Positions 36,367-45,877 of a DNA stretch of 61,337 bases are shown here, piece by piece. The notes under the pieces were generated by a model. That model searched no databases and was not told where the DNA came from. It worked only from the letters and a program-made list of their open reading frames with translations. The position numbers were made by a program, and so were the translations under genes. Positions within the stretch are counted from its first letter, which is position 1. Every line of letters starts with the position of its first letter. The stretch is from Rhodobacteraceae bacterium EL53. Its GTDB lineage: Bacteria; Pseudomonadota; Alphaproteobacteria; Rhodobacterales; Rhodobacteraceae. The stretch covers positions 46-61,382 of the forward strand of contig OMPR01000005.1 in assembly GCA_900313015.1 (NCBI GenBank), given 5' to 3'.

Positions 36367-38259
36367 CTAAATAGGGTCGGTGACCTCTTCTACGGCCTGA
36401 CCATGTTGGGTTTTATCCCAAAAGAACGGATCACTCACCAATTCGTAAAGAGCCTTGTAAGCCGCGAGCACACCTAATGGGAAATAGAATACCATTGAGG
36501 GCACCCATCCCACGAGGAAGTGTCGCTTGGACGAGGTGACTGCGGCGATCCCGACCGCAAGCGCCAGTAACTCGGTTGCGACGAATACCCCAACTGAAAA
36601 TGTCATAAAGGATGCGGGCAGCGCAGCCTGTACGGGATGGGGCAAGCCAAACAAGATCAGCCAAAAAGACCAAAGGACCGGAGCCAACAGGAACTGACCG
36701 AGTGTGCCAAGAAAGAATGCCTGCAGCCCAAAAAAACGACGGGCCCCTAGATCGGCCCAGAGCTTGGACGGGGACCGCATGTGCACCAGATAGGTGACCA
36801 TGAACCCTTTCAACCAACGTGACCGCTGCTTTACCCAAGGCCACGTGCGGAAATTGGCTTCTTCGAATGTGACGGTATCGATCAGTTCCGTCCGATAACC
36901 AGCTCGGCACAACCGAACCCCAAGATCCGCATCTTCAGTGACATTGTGTGCATCCCATCCACCGAGTTCCTCAAGAACTTTGCGTTTGAAAAACAAGGTT
37001 GTACCGCCAAGAGGGACCACAAGTTTCATCCGTGCAATACCCGGTAGAATAACGCGGAACCAGCTGGAATATTCGATTGTAAAGCACCTGGCACGCCAAC
37101 TGCTGCGCGGGTTGTAATAGTCCAAAATACCTTGCAAACAGACAACATCGTCGGGTGCGTTATTAAATCGTTCGACGACATGCTGTATCTGGTCAGGCAT
37201 TGGGGCATCTTCGGCATCCCAAACACCGATAATGTCACCTTTGCAGAAATCCAGCGCGTAGTTCATCGCCCTTGGTTTGGTTGTTAAGCCCGTATGTTCA
37301 GGTACCCGAATTACGCGGATCCAACTGGGTAGCTCGGTGCGCGCCACTGTTTCACTTGTGATGTGGTCTTTTTCCTCTAACACCAGCACAACATCCAGCA
37401 ATGCCTTAGGGTAGGTGAGGCGACCCAAGCGGGTGATCAATGCCGAAGCGATTTCTCGTTCTTTGTAGAGTGGAACCATGACCGATACTTTTGGCAGGCG
37501 AAATCCAATGCCTTTGGAAGAGAGGCCAGTATCCGGTTGGCTGGATGCGCGAAATTTGGACTGCAGGTAAACCACAAAAGAGATAAGTTTGAGGGTCGAA
37601 AATAGAAGCAGTGTAGCAACAGCGACAAGAAAGAGCGCCGTCAGAACTAAGGTGGGTATCAAATAGGTCGCAGCAGCCAGGCATATACTTGCGACAATGG
37701 CTGGTATGCGGGTTTCTGATTGCCAGGTTCGGCAACTATAAACTCGGTCGACACGCTCTTCAGCGGCAGCGGCGAGTGACTTTTTGTATTGAGCGGCAAG
37801 GGCCGCAACGATCTGTTCTTCGTCAGCTAAAACAGGAAGTGCAATCACCCCAGCGGTTTGCAGTGTGCTTTTTGAGAGATGAAAATGATCAGGTCTAGAA
37901 GTAGCAATCAAAAGGATCGGCCCAAGACGCATCCAGGGAACAACGCGGTGTTCGAGCCAAAATTCAGCAGGCATGACGTCGCATAATTCTTTTGTGGGTG
38001 GTGTTTCCTCTAGATCAGCCAATTGAACGCCAAATTGAAGCGATAACATTTCAAGGATGTCACGTTTGCTGGCCCACCCTTCAGCCACGATAATCTCACC
38101 AATCGGAGCCTTGAGCCGCAACTGTAAATGAAGCGCCTTGACGAGCTGCTGTTGGGTGATGATGCCATTGCCAACAAGATGCCGCCCAAGGCGTTGGTGG
38201 GTTTGGTCAAGCGCCAGCGCAGGTGTGGAAGAAACAAGCCTGAGATGCTGTTCGCTCAT
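36367..38259 (-). CDS. Membrane glycosyltransferase family 2 with an N-terminal MshEN (c-di-GMP-type) domain
   Basis: The 630-residue protein joins two modules. Residues 23-75 carry two 24-residue repeats, RLGRHLVGNGIITQQQ...Q46 and PIGEIIVAEG...Q75, separated by exactly five residues; this is the cyclic-di-GMP-binding MshEN layout. Membrane helices around 185-232 precede a GT2 catalytic domain with D348-A-E-D351, T441-E-D443 and Q478-R-S-R-W482, the processive-synthase motifs. C-terminal helices follow from about 505. It probably polymerises and exports a polysaccharide, switched by c-di-GMP. The start codon sits directly after the carA terminator T-run, with AGGG seven bases upstream. Confidence 0.85.
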   Translation of the reverse strand: MSEQHLRLVSSTPALALDQTHQRLGRHLVGNGIITQQQLVKALHLQLRLKAPIGEIIVAEGWASKRDILEMLSLQFGVQLADLEETPPTKELCDVMPAEFWLEHRVVPWMRLGPILLIATSRPDHFHLSKSTLQTAGVIALPVLADEEQIVAALAAQYKKSLAAAAEERVDRVYSCRTWQSETRIPAIVASICLAAATYLIPTLVLTALFLVAVATLLLFSTLKLISFVVYLQSKFRASSQPDTGLSSKGIGFRLPKVSVMVPLYKEREIASALITRLGRLTYPKALLDVVLVLEEKDHITSETVARTELPSWIRVIRVPEHTGLTTKPRAMNYALDFCKGDIIGVWDAEDAPMPDQIQHVVERFNNAPDDVVCLQGILDYYNPRSSWRARCFTIEYSSWFRVILPGIARMKLVVPLGGTTLFFKRKVLEELGGWDAHNVTEDADLGVRLCRAGYRTELIDTVTFEEANFRTWPWVKQRSRWLKGFMVTYLVHMRSPSKLWADLGARRFFGLQAFFLGTLGQFLLAPVLWSFWLILFGLPHPVQAALPASFMTFSVGVFVATELLALAVGIAAVTSSKRHFLVGWVPSMVFYFPLGVLAAYKALYELVSDPFFWDKTQHGQAVEEVTDPI

Positions 38260-38294
38260 AAAAAAACCCTAACGGAAGAAAGTTTCCGTTAGGG
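38260..38294 (-). terminator. carA terminator that doubles as the leader of the glycosyltransferase gene
   Basis: On the minus strand CCCTAACGGAA pairs perfectly with TTCCGTTAGGG around a six-base loop, followed by seven T. The next three bases are the ATG of the glycosyltransferase. AGGG in the 3' arm is the only ribosome-binding candidate. Confidence 0.88.
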
Positions 38295-38343
38295 TTGCGC
38301 GAGTTATGTTAACACAGAGTTAACGTGCGTTGGGAACTGCAGT

Positions 38344-39510
38344 TCAAGCCGTTGCCTTTTGCACATCCATTGCTTCAGCAAACCGTTCAAACAGGTAAAA
38401 ACTGTCTTGCGGACCAGGGCTGGCCTCGGGGTGGTGCTGCACTGAATAAACGGGCCGGTCGGCCATGCGGATGCCGCAGTTTGAACCGTCAAACAGAGAC
38501 CGGTGCGTTTCTAGAACGCCATCGGGCAGAGATTGCGCATCAACAGCAAAGCCGTGATTCATCGACGTGATCTCAACCTTTCCAGTGTCCATGTCTTTGA
38601 CTGGGTGGTTGGCGCCGTGATGGCCGTGGTTCATTTTGACGGTCTTAGCACCCAGCGCCAAGGCGAGCATTTGATGACCCAAGCAGATCCCAAAAACAGG
38701 CAGTTGGGTCGTCTCCAGGATCTCTTTGATCATAGGAACAGCATATTCGCCGGTGGCTGCCGGATCACCGGGGCCGTTGGACAGAAAAACACCATCGGGA
38801 TCATGCGCCAGAACTTCGGCAGCGGTCGAGGTCGCAGGCAAAACCGTAACATCACAACCAGCAGACGCCAAGCAGCGCAAGATATTGCGTTTCGCACCGT
38901 AATCCAGAGCAACAACTTTGTGCTTTGGAGCCTCTTGCCGGGTATAGCCGTCGGGCCAAGCCCACCGCATTTCGTCCCAACGATAGCTTTGGGCGCAAGT
39001 GACGTCTTTGGCCAGATCCATGCCTTCTAGACCTGCGAATTCGCGCGCGGCAGCGACCAGTGCCTCAACATCAAAGTTGCCTTCGGGGTCGTGCACCAAT
39101 GCCACGTGCGGGGCACCTTGCTGTCGAATGGCCCGGGTCAAGCGGCGTGTATCGATCCCGCCGATGGCGATTCGCCCACGGGCGGCCAGCCAACTCTGAA
39201 GATCTTGGGTCGAGCGCCAGTTCGATGGCGTTGTTGGATCCCACTTAACAACCATGCCGGCTGCTACCGGATCACCAGTTTCGTCATCTTCGGGTGTTAC
39301 GCCGACGTTGCCGATATGAGGGAAGGTGAATGTCACAACTTGACCCGCATACGAGGGGTCTGTCATGATTTCTTGATAGCCAGTCATGGCGGTGTTGAAA
39401 CAGAGTTCTGCAACCGTCTGGCCTGTCGCACCAAAACCGGTTCCGTAGAATACTGTTCCGTCAGCCAGCGCCAGACAGGCAGTGGGTTTGGGCGAGGCAG
39501 ATAGGGCCAT
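38344..39510 (-). CDS. carA: Carbamoyl-phosphate synthase, small (glutaminase) subunit
   Basis: The 388-residue protein has the CarA N-terminal domain (CLALADGTVFYGTGFGATGQTV, then FNTAMTGYQEIMTDPSYAGQ) and a class-I glutamine amidotransferase domain. The nucleophile cysteine is in VFGICLGHQML, the oxyanion segment is FLSNGPGDP, and the His-Glu pair lies in YSVQHHPEASPGPQD. It hands ammonia to CarB, whose gene is not in this window. A strong terminator follows the stop by 50 bases. Confidence 0.96.
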   Translation of the reverse strand: MALSASPKPTACLALADGTVFYGTGFGATGQTVAELCFNTAMTGYQEIMTDPSYAGQVVTFTFPHIGNVGVTPEDDETGDPVAAGMVVKWDPTTPSNWRSTQDLQSWLAARGRIAIGGIDTRRLTRAIRQQGAPHVALVHDPEGNFDVEALVAAAREFAGLEGMDLAKDVTCAQSYRWDEMRWAWPDGYTRQEAPKHKVVALDYGAKRNILRCLASAGCDVTVLPATSTAAEVLAHDPDGVFLSNGPGDPAATGEYAVPMIKEILETTQLPVFGICLGHQMLALALGAKTVKMNHGHHGANHPVKDMDTGKVEITSMNHGFAVDAQSLPDGVLETHRSLFDGSNCGIRMADRPVYSVQHHPEASPGPQDSFYLFERFAEAMDVQKATA

Positions 39511-39695
39511 GACGCGACTCTCCTGTAGGGTAAATCGAGGGATACCTAAGGGGCTTAGGCCGTTGGGTCAAGGGCGTAGAAAAATGCCCGGTTTCAATGG
39601 TTTCAATAACTTAGCCATATTCGTATGCTGTTGTGTCGCGGTTTTTCTTTGGGTATGTTCGGGGTCTTGTGTTTCCATGGGGATGGACAATTAGT

Positions 39696-40181
39696 ATGGA
39701 TATGCGCACTCGGGTCGGTAACGCCCTGAAACAAGCGATGAAAGACAAAGCGGTTGATCGCTTGTCAACTTTGCGGCTGATAAATGCAGCTATCAAAGAC
39801 AAAGATATCGCGGCACGCGGGGCTGGCAGTGAAGAGGCCCAATGCTGTGGCGATGCAGAAGTCCTTGCGATACTTGGAAAAATGACCAAGCAACGGCAGG
39901 AAAGTGCCCGCACCTATGAAGAGGGTGGGCGATTGGATCTGGCAGAACGTGAGCTGCAGGAAATCAATGTCATCGAAGAATTTCTGCCAAAGCAACTGAG
40001 TGACAAAGAGGTCTCAGAAGCGATTCTTGCTGCGATTACGTCGACCAGTGCTGAGTCGATCCGCGACATGGGCAAGGTCATGGGAGAGCTCAAAGGGCGA
40101 TTCACCGGCCAGATGGATTTTGGCAAGGTAGGGCCCATGGTCAAGGATCAGCTCTGCGCGGCCTCACCGGGGCAATGTTAG
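39696..40181 (+). CDS. GatB/YqeY-domain protein
   Basis: The 161-residue protein is a stand-alone YqeY domain: MDMRTRVGNALKQAMKDKAVDRLSTLRLINAAIKDKDIAARG, then ILGKMTKQRQESARTYEEGGR and INVIEEFLPKQLSD. In GatB this helical domain contacts tRNA, so a role near amidotransferase or tRNA handling is possible. The start at 39696 matches the family N-terminus but has no strong ribosome site; an upstream in-frame ATG (39633) would add 21 unlike residues. It is divergent from carA. Confidence 0.87.
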   Translation: MDMRTRVGNALKQAMKDKAVDRLSTLRLINAAIKDKDIAARGAGSEEAQCCGDAEVLAILGKMTKQRQESARTYEEGGRLDLAERELQEINVIEEFLPKQLSDKEVSEAILAAITSTSAESIRDMGKVMGELKGRFTGQMDFGKVGPMVKDQLCAASPGQC

Positions 40182-40214
40182 ATCGATCCCGATAAAAATC
40201 CGCAGATTGTGACC

Positions 40215-40245
40215 AAAGGCTTCGCGATTGCGGAGCCTTTGTTTT
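40215..40245 (+). terminator. Rho-independent terminator after the YqeY gene
   Basis: AAAGGCTTCGC (40215-40225) pairs with GCGGAGCCTTT (40230-40240) over 11 positions with one G-T and a four-base loop, followed by GTTTTT. Confidence 0.87.
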
Positions 40246-40284
40246 TGGAAAAATCTGCGTTTTGCGCTTAGAGCGTATTACGGA

Positions 40285-40794
40285 TCAGCGACGCAGTTTG
40301 CGAACGAGTTCGGGATAGAGCGCTTTTCGTTCATCTTCTGCAAGGAACGCCCCAATCTCTACTTTGCGCCCACCCCCACTGAGGGTGATGTAGAATGGGA
40401 CGGGGCCACCTTTTTCATGCATTTCAGCGCGTGCCCAATATTGGTTGCATTCCCATTCCTGGGTTTGCCCATTTGGGTTGGTCCGCACCAAATGAGCGTT
40501 GTCGCGGGAAAGAGTGAGCACCTCAAGTATTCTGCGCTGTCGGTAGTTATGCTCCAGTGCATACCAGGTGCCAGCTACCATTATGAGAACAAAAGGCAGC
40601 AGGCCCCACAAAACGGCGGATCCCAGCAAACCCAACATTGGGATAATGGCGAGGGTGAACAAGGATAGGATCAATGCAGCTGCGCCGCGCGGGGGCAGTG
40701 AATTATGGGGCCACAGTTTCAATTCCTGCACGTCTGTGGCGTCAGGTGCGCGCTCGGAATGCGCTGTAGGGGATATGGACCAAGTATAAGGCAT
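40285..40794 (-). CDS. DUF2244 membrane protein
   Basis: The 169-residue protein has a soluble N-terminal strand region, two membrane helices (about residues 38-78) and a cytosolic tail with WYALEHNYRQRRILEVLTLSRD and EWECNQYWARAE, matching DUF2244. The function of the family is unknown. Gene proximity to ctaD a few kilobases away is in keeping with DUF2244 genes often occurring near cytochrome oxidase genes, but I would not infer more. Confidence 0.75.
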   Translation of the reverse strand: MPYTWSISPTAHSERAPDATDVQELKLWPHNSLPPRGAAALILSLFTLAIIPMLGLLGSAVLWGLLPFVLIMVAGTWYALEHNYRQRRILEVLTLSRDNAHLVRTNPNGQTQEWECNQYWARAEMHEKGGPVPFYITLSGGGRKVEIGAFLAEDERKALYPELVRKLRR

Positions 40795-40849
40795 GTTGCT
40801 TCAGCCAAGACCTAACACGATGGCGGAAACTGTCGAGAGGAAAACAGGC

Positions 40850-41449
40850 CTAAGTTACATGACCCAGTCGTGCCCAAGACAACGCGTCATCCAAGCGATC
40901 ATCACCCCAAAACACCTCGTCGCGCACGACAAAACTGGGGGCGCCAAATACGCCGGATCTAACGGCCCGATCTGTTTCATCAGCCAGTTCTTTCACAATC
41001 GCGTCTGATCTGGACCGGATCAGCGCCTCGGCCGGGTCCTGACCAGATCGATGCAGCGCCTCGGACAGATTGGGTTCGCTCCCCGCAGGTAATCCATCAA
41101 TGAACCAGATACGATAGCTTTCTCGTGTAAAGGGAATGCCCCAATCTTCTTTCAGCCCTAGAAGCGCGACTTGATTTACAAGCTGGAGATCGGGAATGGG
41201 GTATGGCGCAGGAACGCGGGCTGTTATTCCGTATTTCGCAGACCGACGTTCAATGTCGCGCCACATATAGGCGGATTTTTCGGGTTTGCCTGCAAACGGA
41301 ATATTCTTTTGATCGATCATGACGCTTCGCACGTTGAAAGGTCGCCAGCGCACCGTCACATCATTAGCGCGCGCCCAATCCGGCAATCGCATAACGGTAA
41401 GGTAGCTGTAGGTGCTACCGATCGAGTACCAGAAGTCGATTTCAGGCAT
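40850..41449 (-). CDS. 2-Hydroxychromene-2-carboxylate isomerase / DsbA-like kappa GST
   Basis: The 199-residue protein has a thioredoxin-fold with the NahD-type N-terminus IDFWYSIGSTYSYLTVMR, where S12 aligns with the catalytic serine that holds glutathione, and the C-terminal segment RSGVFGAPSFVVRDEVFWGDDRLDDAL. These are typical of HCCA isomerases and kappa-class GSTs. The substrate in vivo is unknown. Confidence 0.85.
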   Translation of the reverse strand: MPEIDFWYSIGSTYSYLTVMRLPDWARANDVTVRWRPFNVRSVMIDQKNIPFAGKPEKSAYMWRDIERRSAKYGITARVPAPYPIPDLQLVNQVALLGLKEDWGIPFTRESYRIWFIDGLPAGSEPNLSEALHRSGQDPAEALIRSRSDAIVKELADETDRAVRSGVFGAPSFVVRDEVFWGDDRLDDALSWARLGHVT

Positions 41450-41560
41450 ACGAACACTCCGAGATCCATTGTGTTTGAGAGACTGTAACGCATTTTATCA
41501 ATTTTCGGAAATTGTCTGAATTGGGGGAACTCTAGATCGCTTTTCTGGATCCGCATTTTA

Positions 41561-41593
41561 GTGAACAGGGCACTATACTTTTGCCCTGTACAC
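41561..41593 (-). terminator. Candidate terminator of the class-III aminotransferase gene
   Basis: GTGAACAGGGC (41561-41571) and GCCCTGTACAC (41583-41593) form an 11-bp stem with one A-A mismatch. It lies 19 bases after the stop of the minus-strand gene. The T-run on the minus strand is poor, so it may be only a stabilising hairpin. Confidence 0.5.
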
Positions 41594-41611
41594 TAAACAG
41601 GAGGAAATGGG

Positions 41612-42889
41612 TTAATTGATGAGGTATTTTGATGCCGTAGTAATTGCGGCCTCTGTGATTGCGAGATCTTCGTCAGTCAATGCGAGACATGGATAGGTTT
41701 TGCCTGCTGATTTGAAGATACCGAGTTGGTGCAAAGCGGCGTGATACCGGTTTGTCGCTGTGGTGTCGGCATTCAGCACATCTCGGTAATTGCGCACTGG
41801 GTGTGGGGTAAACACAACTTCGAATAGGCTGGGTTCGCCAACGATTTGATAGGGAAGGCCAACGGCGTCCAGTGCCGTCCGCGTCATATCCATAATACTG
41901 TTCCCGAATAAGTTTAGTTTTTCATAGGTTCCGGGGCGCCGCAGGATTTCGAGGGTTTTCAATCCTGCGACAGCGGCAACCGGATTGCCTGCAAGGGTGC
42001 CCATTTGCATCAGCCATTTGTCGCGACCGACGATCTGGGCATCGAAATGGGCCATAATGTCGGCACGCCCGACGACAGCCCCCAAAGGAAAGCCGCCGCC
42101 AATCACCTTTCCTAAGGCGCATAGATCAGGCGTGACACCGTAATGGGCCTGAGCCCCACCATAGGCAAAGCGAAAGCCAGTCACCACTTCGTCAAAGATC
42201 AGGATAATTCCGTGTTTGTCCGCTTCATCCCGCAACAATTGCAGAAAACCGGGCAGGGGCGGAACGATACGTTGCAACGGTTCTACGATAATGGCTGCAA
42301 TATCGGTCCCATATTCTGCAAGAATGGATTTGACATAGTCAAAGTCGTTGAAAGGCGCGATTACCATTTCAGATGCGACGCTGTCGGGAATACCGGCGCT
42401 GTCTGGAATTGGTTGTGGGAAATTGGCTTGTTGCGTTGGCGCAAGGCTCATCTGAGCTTCGGCGCTCATGCCGTGATAGCCGCCTTCAAACTTCAGGATT
42501 TTGGTGCGCCCGGTAAAGGCGCGTGCCAACCGTAGCGCGTACATGTTTGCCTCGCCTCCCGAAGCGACAAAGCGCAGTTTCTCGCCGCACGGCATAGCAT
42601 TGCAAATCTCTTCGGCCAGTTCGACACCTGCACTGTTATTGGCAAAGAATGTCATGCCTTTCGGGATCTGCTCAAAGATGGCTTCTTGAACTTCTTCGTT
42701 GCCGTGACCAAGCAACATTGGACCCGAACCAATCAGATAATCGATGAATTCGTTGCCGTCTTCGTCCCAGACACGGGCAGCTTTGCCGCGGCTGATAAAG
42801 ATTGAAGGATCAAAATTCCCCAGCCCTCCGGCTGGTAAAATCTCTTTGGCACGTGCGGCCCATTCCGCTTGGGTTGGTATCTTTTTCAT
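41612..42889 (-). CDS. Class-III aminotransferase, glutamate-1-semialdehyde-aminomutase-like
   Basis: From the ATG at 42889 (MKKIPTQAEW) the protein is 425 residues; an open frame extends upstream by 28 codons but does not match the family. PLP residues fit D233 in IFDEVVTGFR and K261 in LGKVIGGGFPLGAVVGR. The YHGMSAEAQ and GEANMYALRLARAFTGR segments are as in HemL. Differences in the substrate-entry region and its position away from haem genes suggest a paralogue rather than the true aminomutase; a taurine- or beta-amino-acid-type aminotransferase is possible. A terminator of ctaD separates it from that gene. Confidence 0.8.
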   Translation of the reverse strand: MKKIPTQAEWAARAKEILPAGGLGNFDPSIFISRGKAARVWDEDGNEFIDYLIGSGPMLLGHGNEEVQEAIFEQIPKGMTFFANNSAGVELAEEICNAMPCGEKLRFVASGGEANMYALRLARAFTGRTKILKFEGGYHGMSAEAQMSLAPTQQANFPQPIPDSAGIPDSVASEMVIAPFNDFDYVKSILAEYGTDIAAIIVEPLQRIVPPLPGFLQLLRDEADKHGIILIFDEVVTGFRFAYGGAQAHYGVTPDLCALGKVIGGGFPLGAVVGRADIMAHFDAQIVGRDKWLMQMGTLAGNPVAAVAGLKTLEILRRPGTYEKLNLFGNSIMDMTRTALDAVGLPYQIVGEPSLFEVVFTPHPVRNYRDVLNADTTATNRYHAALHQLGIFKSAGKTYPCLALTDEDLAITEAAITTASKYLIN

Positions 42890-43074
42890 AGGTCCGTCCG
42901 GTATCGAATCAGGTTGGCAAGGCAGATCAAGAAATGGGGCACCCATTTTCCCTGGTCCAGCATCCAACGCCATTTGAAAACCCTAGCGTTACCGTCTGCA
43001 AGCAACCAGAATGATACACCTTCACGAACTCACAATGTCGTGCGTGGTTTCCCCAGACAGTCACAAGACAAAAA

Positions 43075-43106
43075 AACACCTGCCATAGAGATCTACGACA
43101 GGTGTT
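43075..43106 (-). terminator. Rho-independent terminator of ctaD
   Basis: On the minus strand AACACCTG and CAGGTGTT form an 8-bp outer stem that extends through two wobble pairs toward the loop, followed by TTTTTTT. It is 61 bases past the ctaD stop. Confidence 0.85.
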
Positions 43107-43166
43107 TTGTCTTTTTGCAGATATCCAGAAACCAGTCCGGATATCCATTTTTTAGTAGCACAGCGC

Positions 43167-44837
43167 TTAGTGCGCGTGGCCTTTGTCCCATTCTTCCTGC
43201 TTGGGCAGGATTTCAAAGGTATGCTCTGGTGGAGGCGACGAAAGTGTCCACTCCAGCGTATCTGCATATTCGTTCCAGTAGTTATTTTCGGTCACTTTTG
43301 CACCGCGGAGCAGAGCGTAAATGATGATACCAAAGAACAGCAGGAATGACGCAAACGAGATGAACGCACCCCAAGAGGAGATGTAGTTCCAGTATGCAAA
43401 TGCTTCTGGGTAGTCGATGTAACGACGTGGCATACCCTGACGACCCAAGAAGTGCTGTGGGAAGAATGTCAGGTTCGCACCGATGAAGAACATCCAGAAG
43501 TGGATGTGACCCCAGATTTCGGAATACTGACGACCAGTCATTTTACCAAAGTAGAAGTACACGCCAGCAAAGATTGCGAATACCGCACCCAAAGACATCA
43601 CGTAGTGGAAGTGGGCCACAACGTAGTACGTGTCGTGATACGCACGGTCAACGCCTGCCTGTGACAGAACCACACCGGTTACACCACCAACGGTGAACAG
43701 GAAGAGGAAGCCAAAAGCAAACATCATAGGCGTTTTGAATTCGATCGAACCGCCCCACATAGTTGCGATCCACGAGAACACTTTAACCCCAGTCGGTACC
43801 GCGATGACCATGGTGGCCAACATGAAGTAAGACTGTTGGTTCAGCGACATCCCGACGGTGTACATGTGGTGCGCCCAAACGACGAAACCCAGAACACCAA
43901 TCGCGATGATCGCCCAAACCATCGGCAGGTAACCGAAGACTGGTTTGCGGGCAAAGGTTGCGATGACGTGGCTGATGATACCAAAACCGGGCAGGATCAC
44001 GATGTACACTTCGGGGTGACCAAAGAACCAAAGGATGTGCTGATACAGGATTGGATCGCCACCACCGGCAGGATCAAAGAAGGTGAAGCCAAAGTTACGA
44101 TCCATCAGCAACATGGTGATCGCGCCCGCCAGAACTGGCAAAGACAGCAGGATCAGCCACGAGGTGACAAAGATCGACCATGAGAACAACGGCACCTTGA
44201 ACAGGGTCATGCCAGGGGCACGCATGTTCAGGAAGGTTGTGATCATGTTGATCGCACCCAGAATGGACGAGGCACCCGAGACGTGAACGGCGAAGATCGC
44301 CAGATCCATCGACATGCCGCCTTCGGTGGTGGACAGCGGCGGGTACAGAACCCAGCCAACGCCTGAACCGAGCTGATCGTTGCCGCCCGGGGCCAGCATC
44401 GAAGCCACACCCAAGGACGTACCAGCGACATAGAGCCAGAACGACAGGTTGTTCATGCGTGGGAACGCCATGTCCGGTGCACCGATCTGCAGCGGCATGA
44501 AGTAGTTGCCAAAGCCGCCGAACAGCGCAGGAATGACCACGAAGAACATCATCAGAACGCCGTGATAGGTGATCATCACGTTCCAAAGGTGGCCGTTCGG
44601 GGTACAGACATCATCGCTCGAGAATAGGCGGAAGCCTTCGAGGCACATGTATTGAACGCCGGGCTCCATGAGCTCCAGTCGCATGAAAACGGTCAGCGTT
44701 ACCGAGATCAGACCGACCAGAGCCGAAACGACCAGGTACAGAATCCCGATATCTTTGTGGTTTGTCGACATGAACCACCGGGTAAAGAAACTCCGGTTGT
44801 CCTCATGCTCGTGACCATGAATGGCTGCGTCTGCCAT
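43167..44837 (-). CDS. ctaD: Cytochrome c oxidase, subunit I (aa3 type)
   Basis: The 556-residue protein has twelve membrane helices. Low-spin haem ligands are H92 ([10 protein letters not shown]) and H411; the binuclear centre has H274 with the cross-linked Y278 ([10 protein letters not shown]), H323 and H324 ([10 protein letters not shown]) and haem-a3 ligand H409 ([12 protein letters not shown]). All positions are offset by two from the Paracoccus enzyme. It is the terminal oxidase core that reduces O2 and pumps protons. No subunit II or III gene is adjacent, as is common in this family of bacteria. Confidence 0.97.
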   Translation of the reverse strand: MADAAIHGHEHEDNRSFFTRWFMSTNHKDIGILYLVVSALVGLISVTLTVFMRLELMEPGVQYMCLEGFRLFSSDDVCTPNGHLWNVMITYHGVLMMFFVVIPALFGGFGNYFMPLQIGAPDMAFPRMNNLSFWLYVAGTSLGVASMLAPGGNDQLGSGVGWVLYPPLSTTEGGMSMDLAIFAVHVSGASSILGAINMITTFLNMRAPGMTLFKVPLFSWSIFVTSWLILLSLPVLAGAITMLLMDRNFGFTFFDPAGGGDPILYQHILWFFGHPEVYIVILPGFGIISHVIATFARKPVFGYLPMVWAIIAIGVLGFVVWAHHMYTVGMSLNQQSYFMLATMVIAVPTGVKVFSWIATMWGGSIEFKTPMMFAFGFLFLFTVGGVTGVVLSQAGVDRAYHDTYYVVAHFHYVMSLGAVFAIFAGVYFYFGKMTGRQYSEIWGHIHFWMFFIGANLTFFPQHFLGRQGMPRRYIDYPEAFAYWNYISSWGAFISFASFLLFFGIIIYALLRGAKVTENNYWNEYADTLEWTLSSPPPEHTFEILPKQEEWDKGHAH

Positions 44838-45042
44838 TTGGTGCCTCCTGTTGCAAATGAACGCGTAGACGGGATTCCCGACGCGCGTGGATTAATGCTG
44901 GTTTTAGAATGCAGGGGGGCCGCCTTCAATGGCGGAGTTTGATCTGGATCAAGAATAATTGTCGCGGGGGCACGCTTGAGCACGGATATGGGGTCGTGCA
45001 GGGTGCATTTTCAAGATGATTTGCAACAAAAAAGGACCCATG

Positions 45043-45795
45043 ATGTCGTTCTCCTATGTCAGCACTGCCCAAGCGCAACAGGATTCGGGACTCAGAATGA
45101 TCGTGGTCGGAGGTGTGCCAAGCCCTTGGGGAGAGGCCGCCAAAGGGCTGTTTCATGTCAAAAACCTGTCTTGGTACGCAACTCGTTTGGCGTATGACGA
45201 ACCGGCGCAAGCAAAATGGGCTGGGGTGCAATCCGCTCCTGTGGTTTTCTGGCAGGATGAACCGCCTCTGACAGAGGCTTTGCAAATTTTGGACCTGACC
45301 CAACGGATCGCCCCTGATGTCGATCTGGTGCCAGAAGCCGATGCAACAGATATTCGTGCGTTAGTTGCGCGATTGGCTGCTCCGGGTGGATTGGGGTGGC
45401 AGCGCCGTCTGCAGCTGGTGCATAGTGGTATGATGGGGGCCGAGGGCTTTCACCCCAAAGTGTCTCAATATCTCGCTTCAAAATATGGATATTCACCTGA
45501 GCGGGGGGAAGGGGCCGGTGCTATGGTGCAGGCGATACTCGGGGAAATGTCGGCGACCCTTGCAGGTGGGCGAACCTACTACTTTGGGGATAGATTGACA
45601 GCGGCTGATATCTACGCTGCGACGTTCTTGGGATTGTTCAAACCCCTGCCTGAAGACCAATGTGCGATGAAGCCGGCCACGCGCAGTGCCTTTGAGACGT
45701 TGGATGAGGCAACGCGCGCGGCGCTTGATCCGGCGCTTATTTCTCATCGGGATCGCATCTACGCCGAAGCTTTGGAGCTGCCGTTGGCCTTATGA
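45043..45795 (+). CDS. Glutathione S-transferase-like protein
   Basis: The protein is 250 residues from the ATG at 45043 (an ATG one codon earlier is equally possible; AAAGGA precedes both). It has a thioredoxin-like N-domain (MIVVGGVPSPWGEAAKGLFHVKNLSW, then SAPVVFWQDEPPLTEALQIL) and an all-helical C-domain with FGDRLTAADIYAATFLGLFKPLP, the GST N-capping-box motif. PSPWGEAA stands where many GSTs have the catalytic Ser/Cys near the N-terminus. The substrate is unknown. The gene is divergent from ctaD. Confidence 0.75.
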   Translation: MSFSYVSTAQAQQDSGLRMIVVGGVPSPWGEAAKGLFHVKNLSWYATRLAYDEPAQAKWAGVQSAPVVFWQDEPPLTEALQILDLTQRIAPDVDLVPEADATDIRALVARLAAPGGLGWQRRLQLVHSGMMGAEGFHPKVSQYLASKYGYSPERGEGAGAMVQAILGEMSATLAGGRTYYFGDRLTAADIYAATFLGLFKPLPEDQCAMKPATRSAFETLDEATRAALDPALISHRDRIYAEALELPLAL

Positions 45796-45877
45796 TCGGC
45801 CCATTCCTTGACGCAGGCGCGCTGTACACCCAAAACACGCAAGCCAAGATATTCACCCCTTTCAAGAGGCTAAACCG

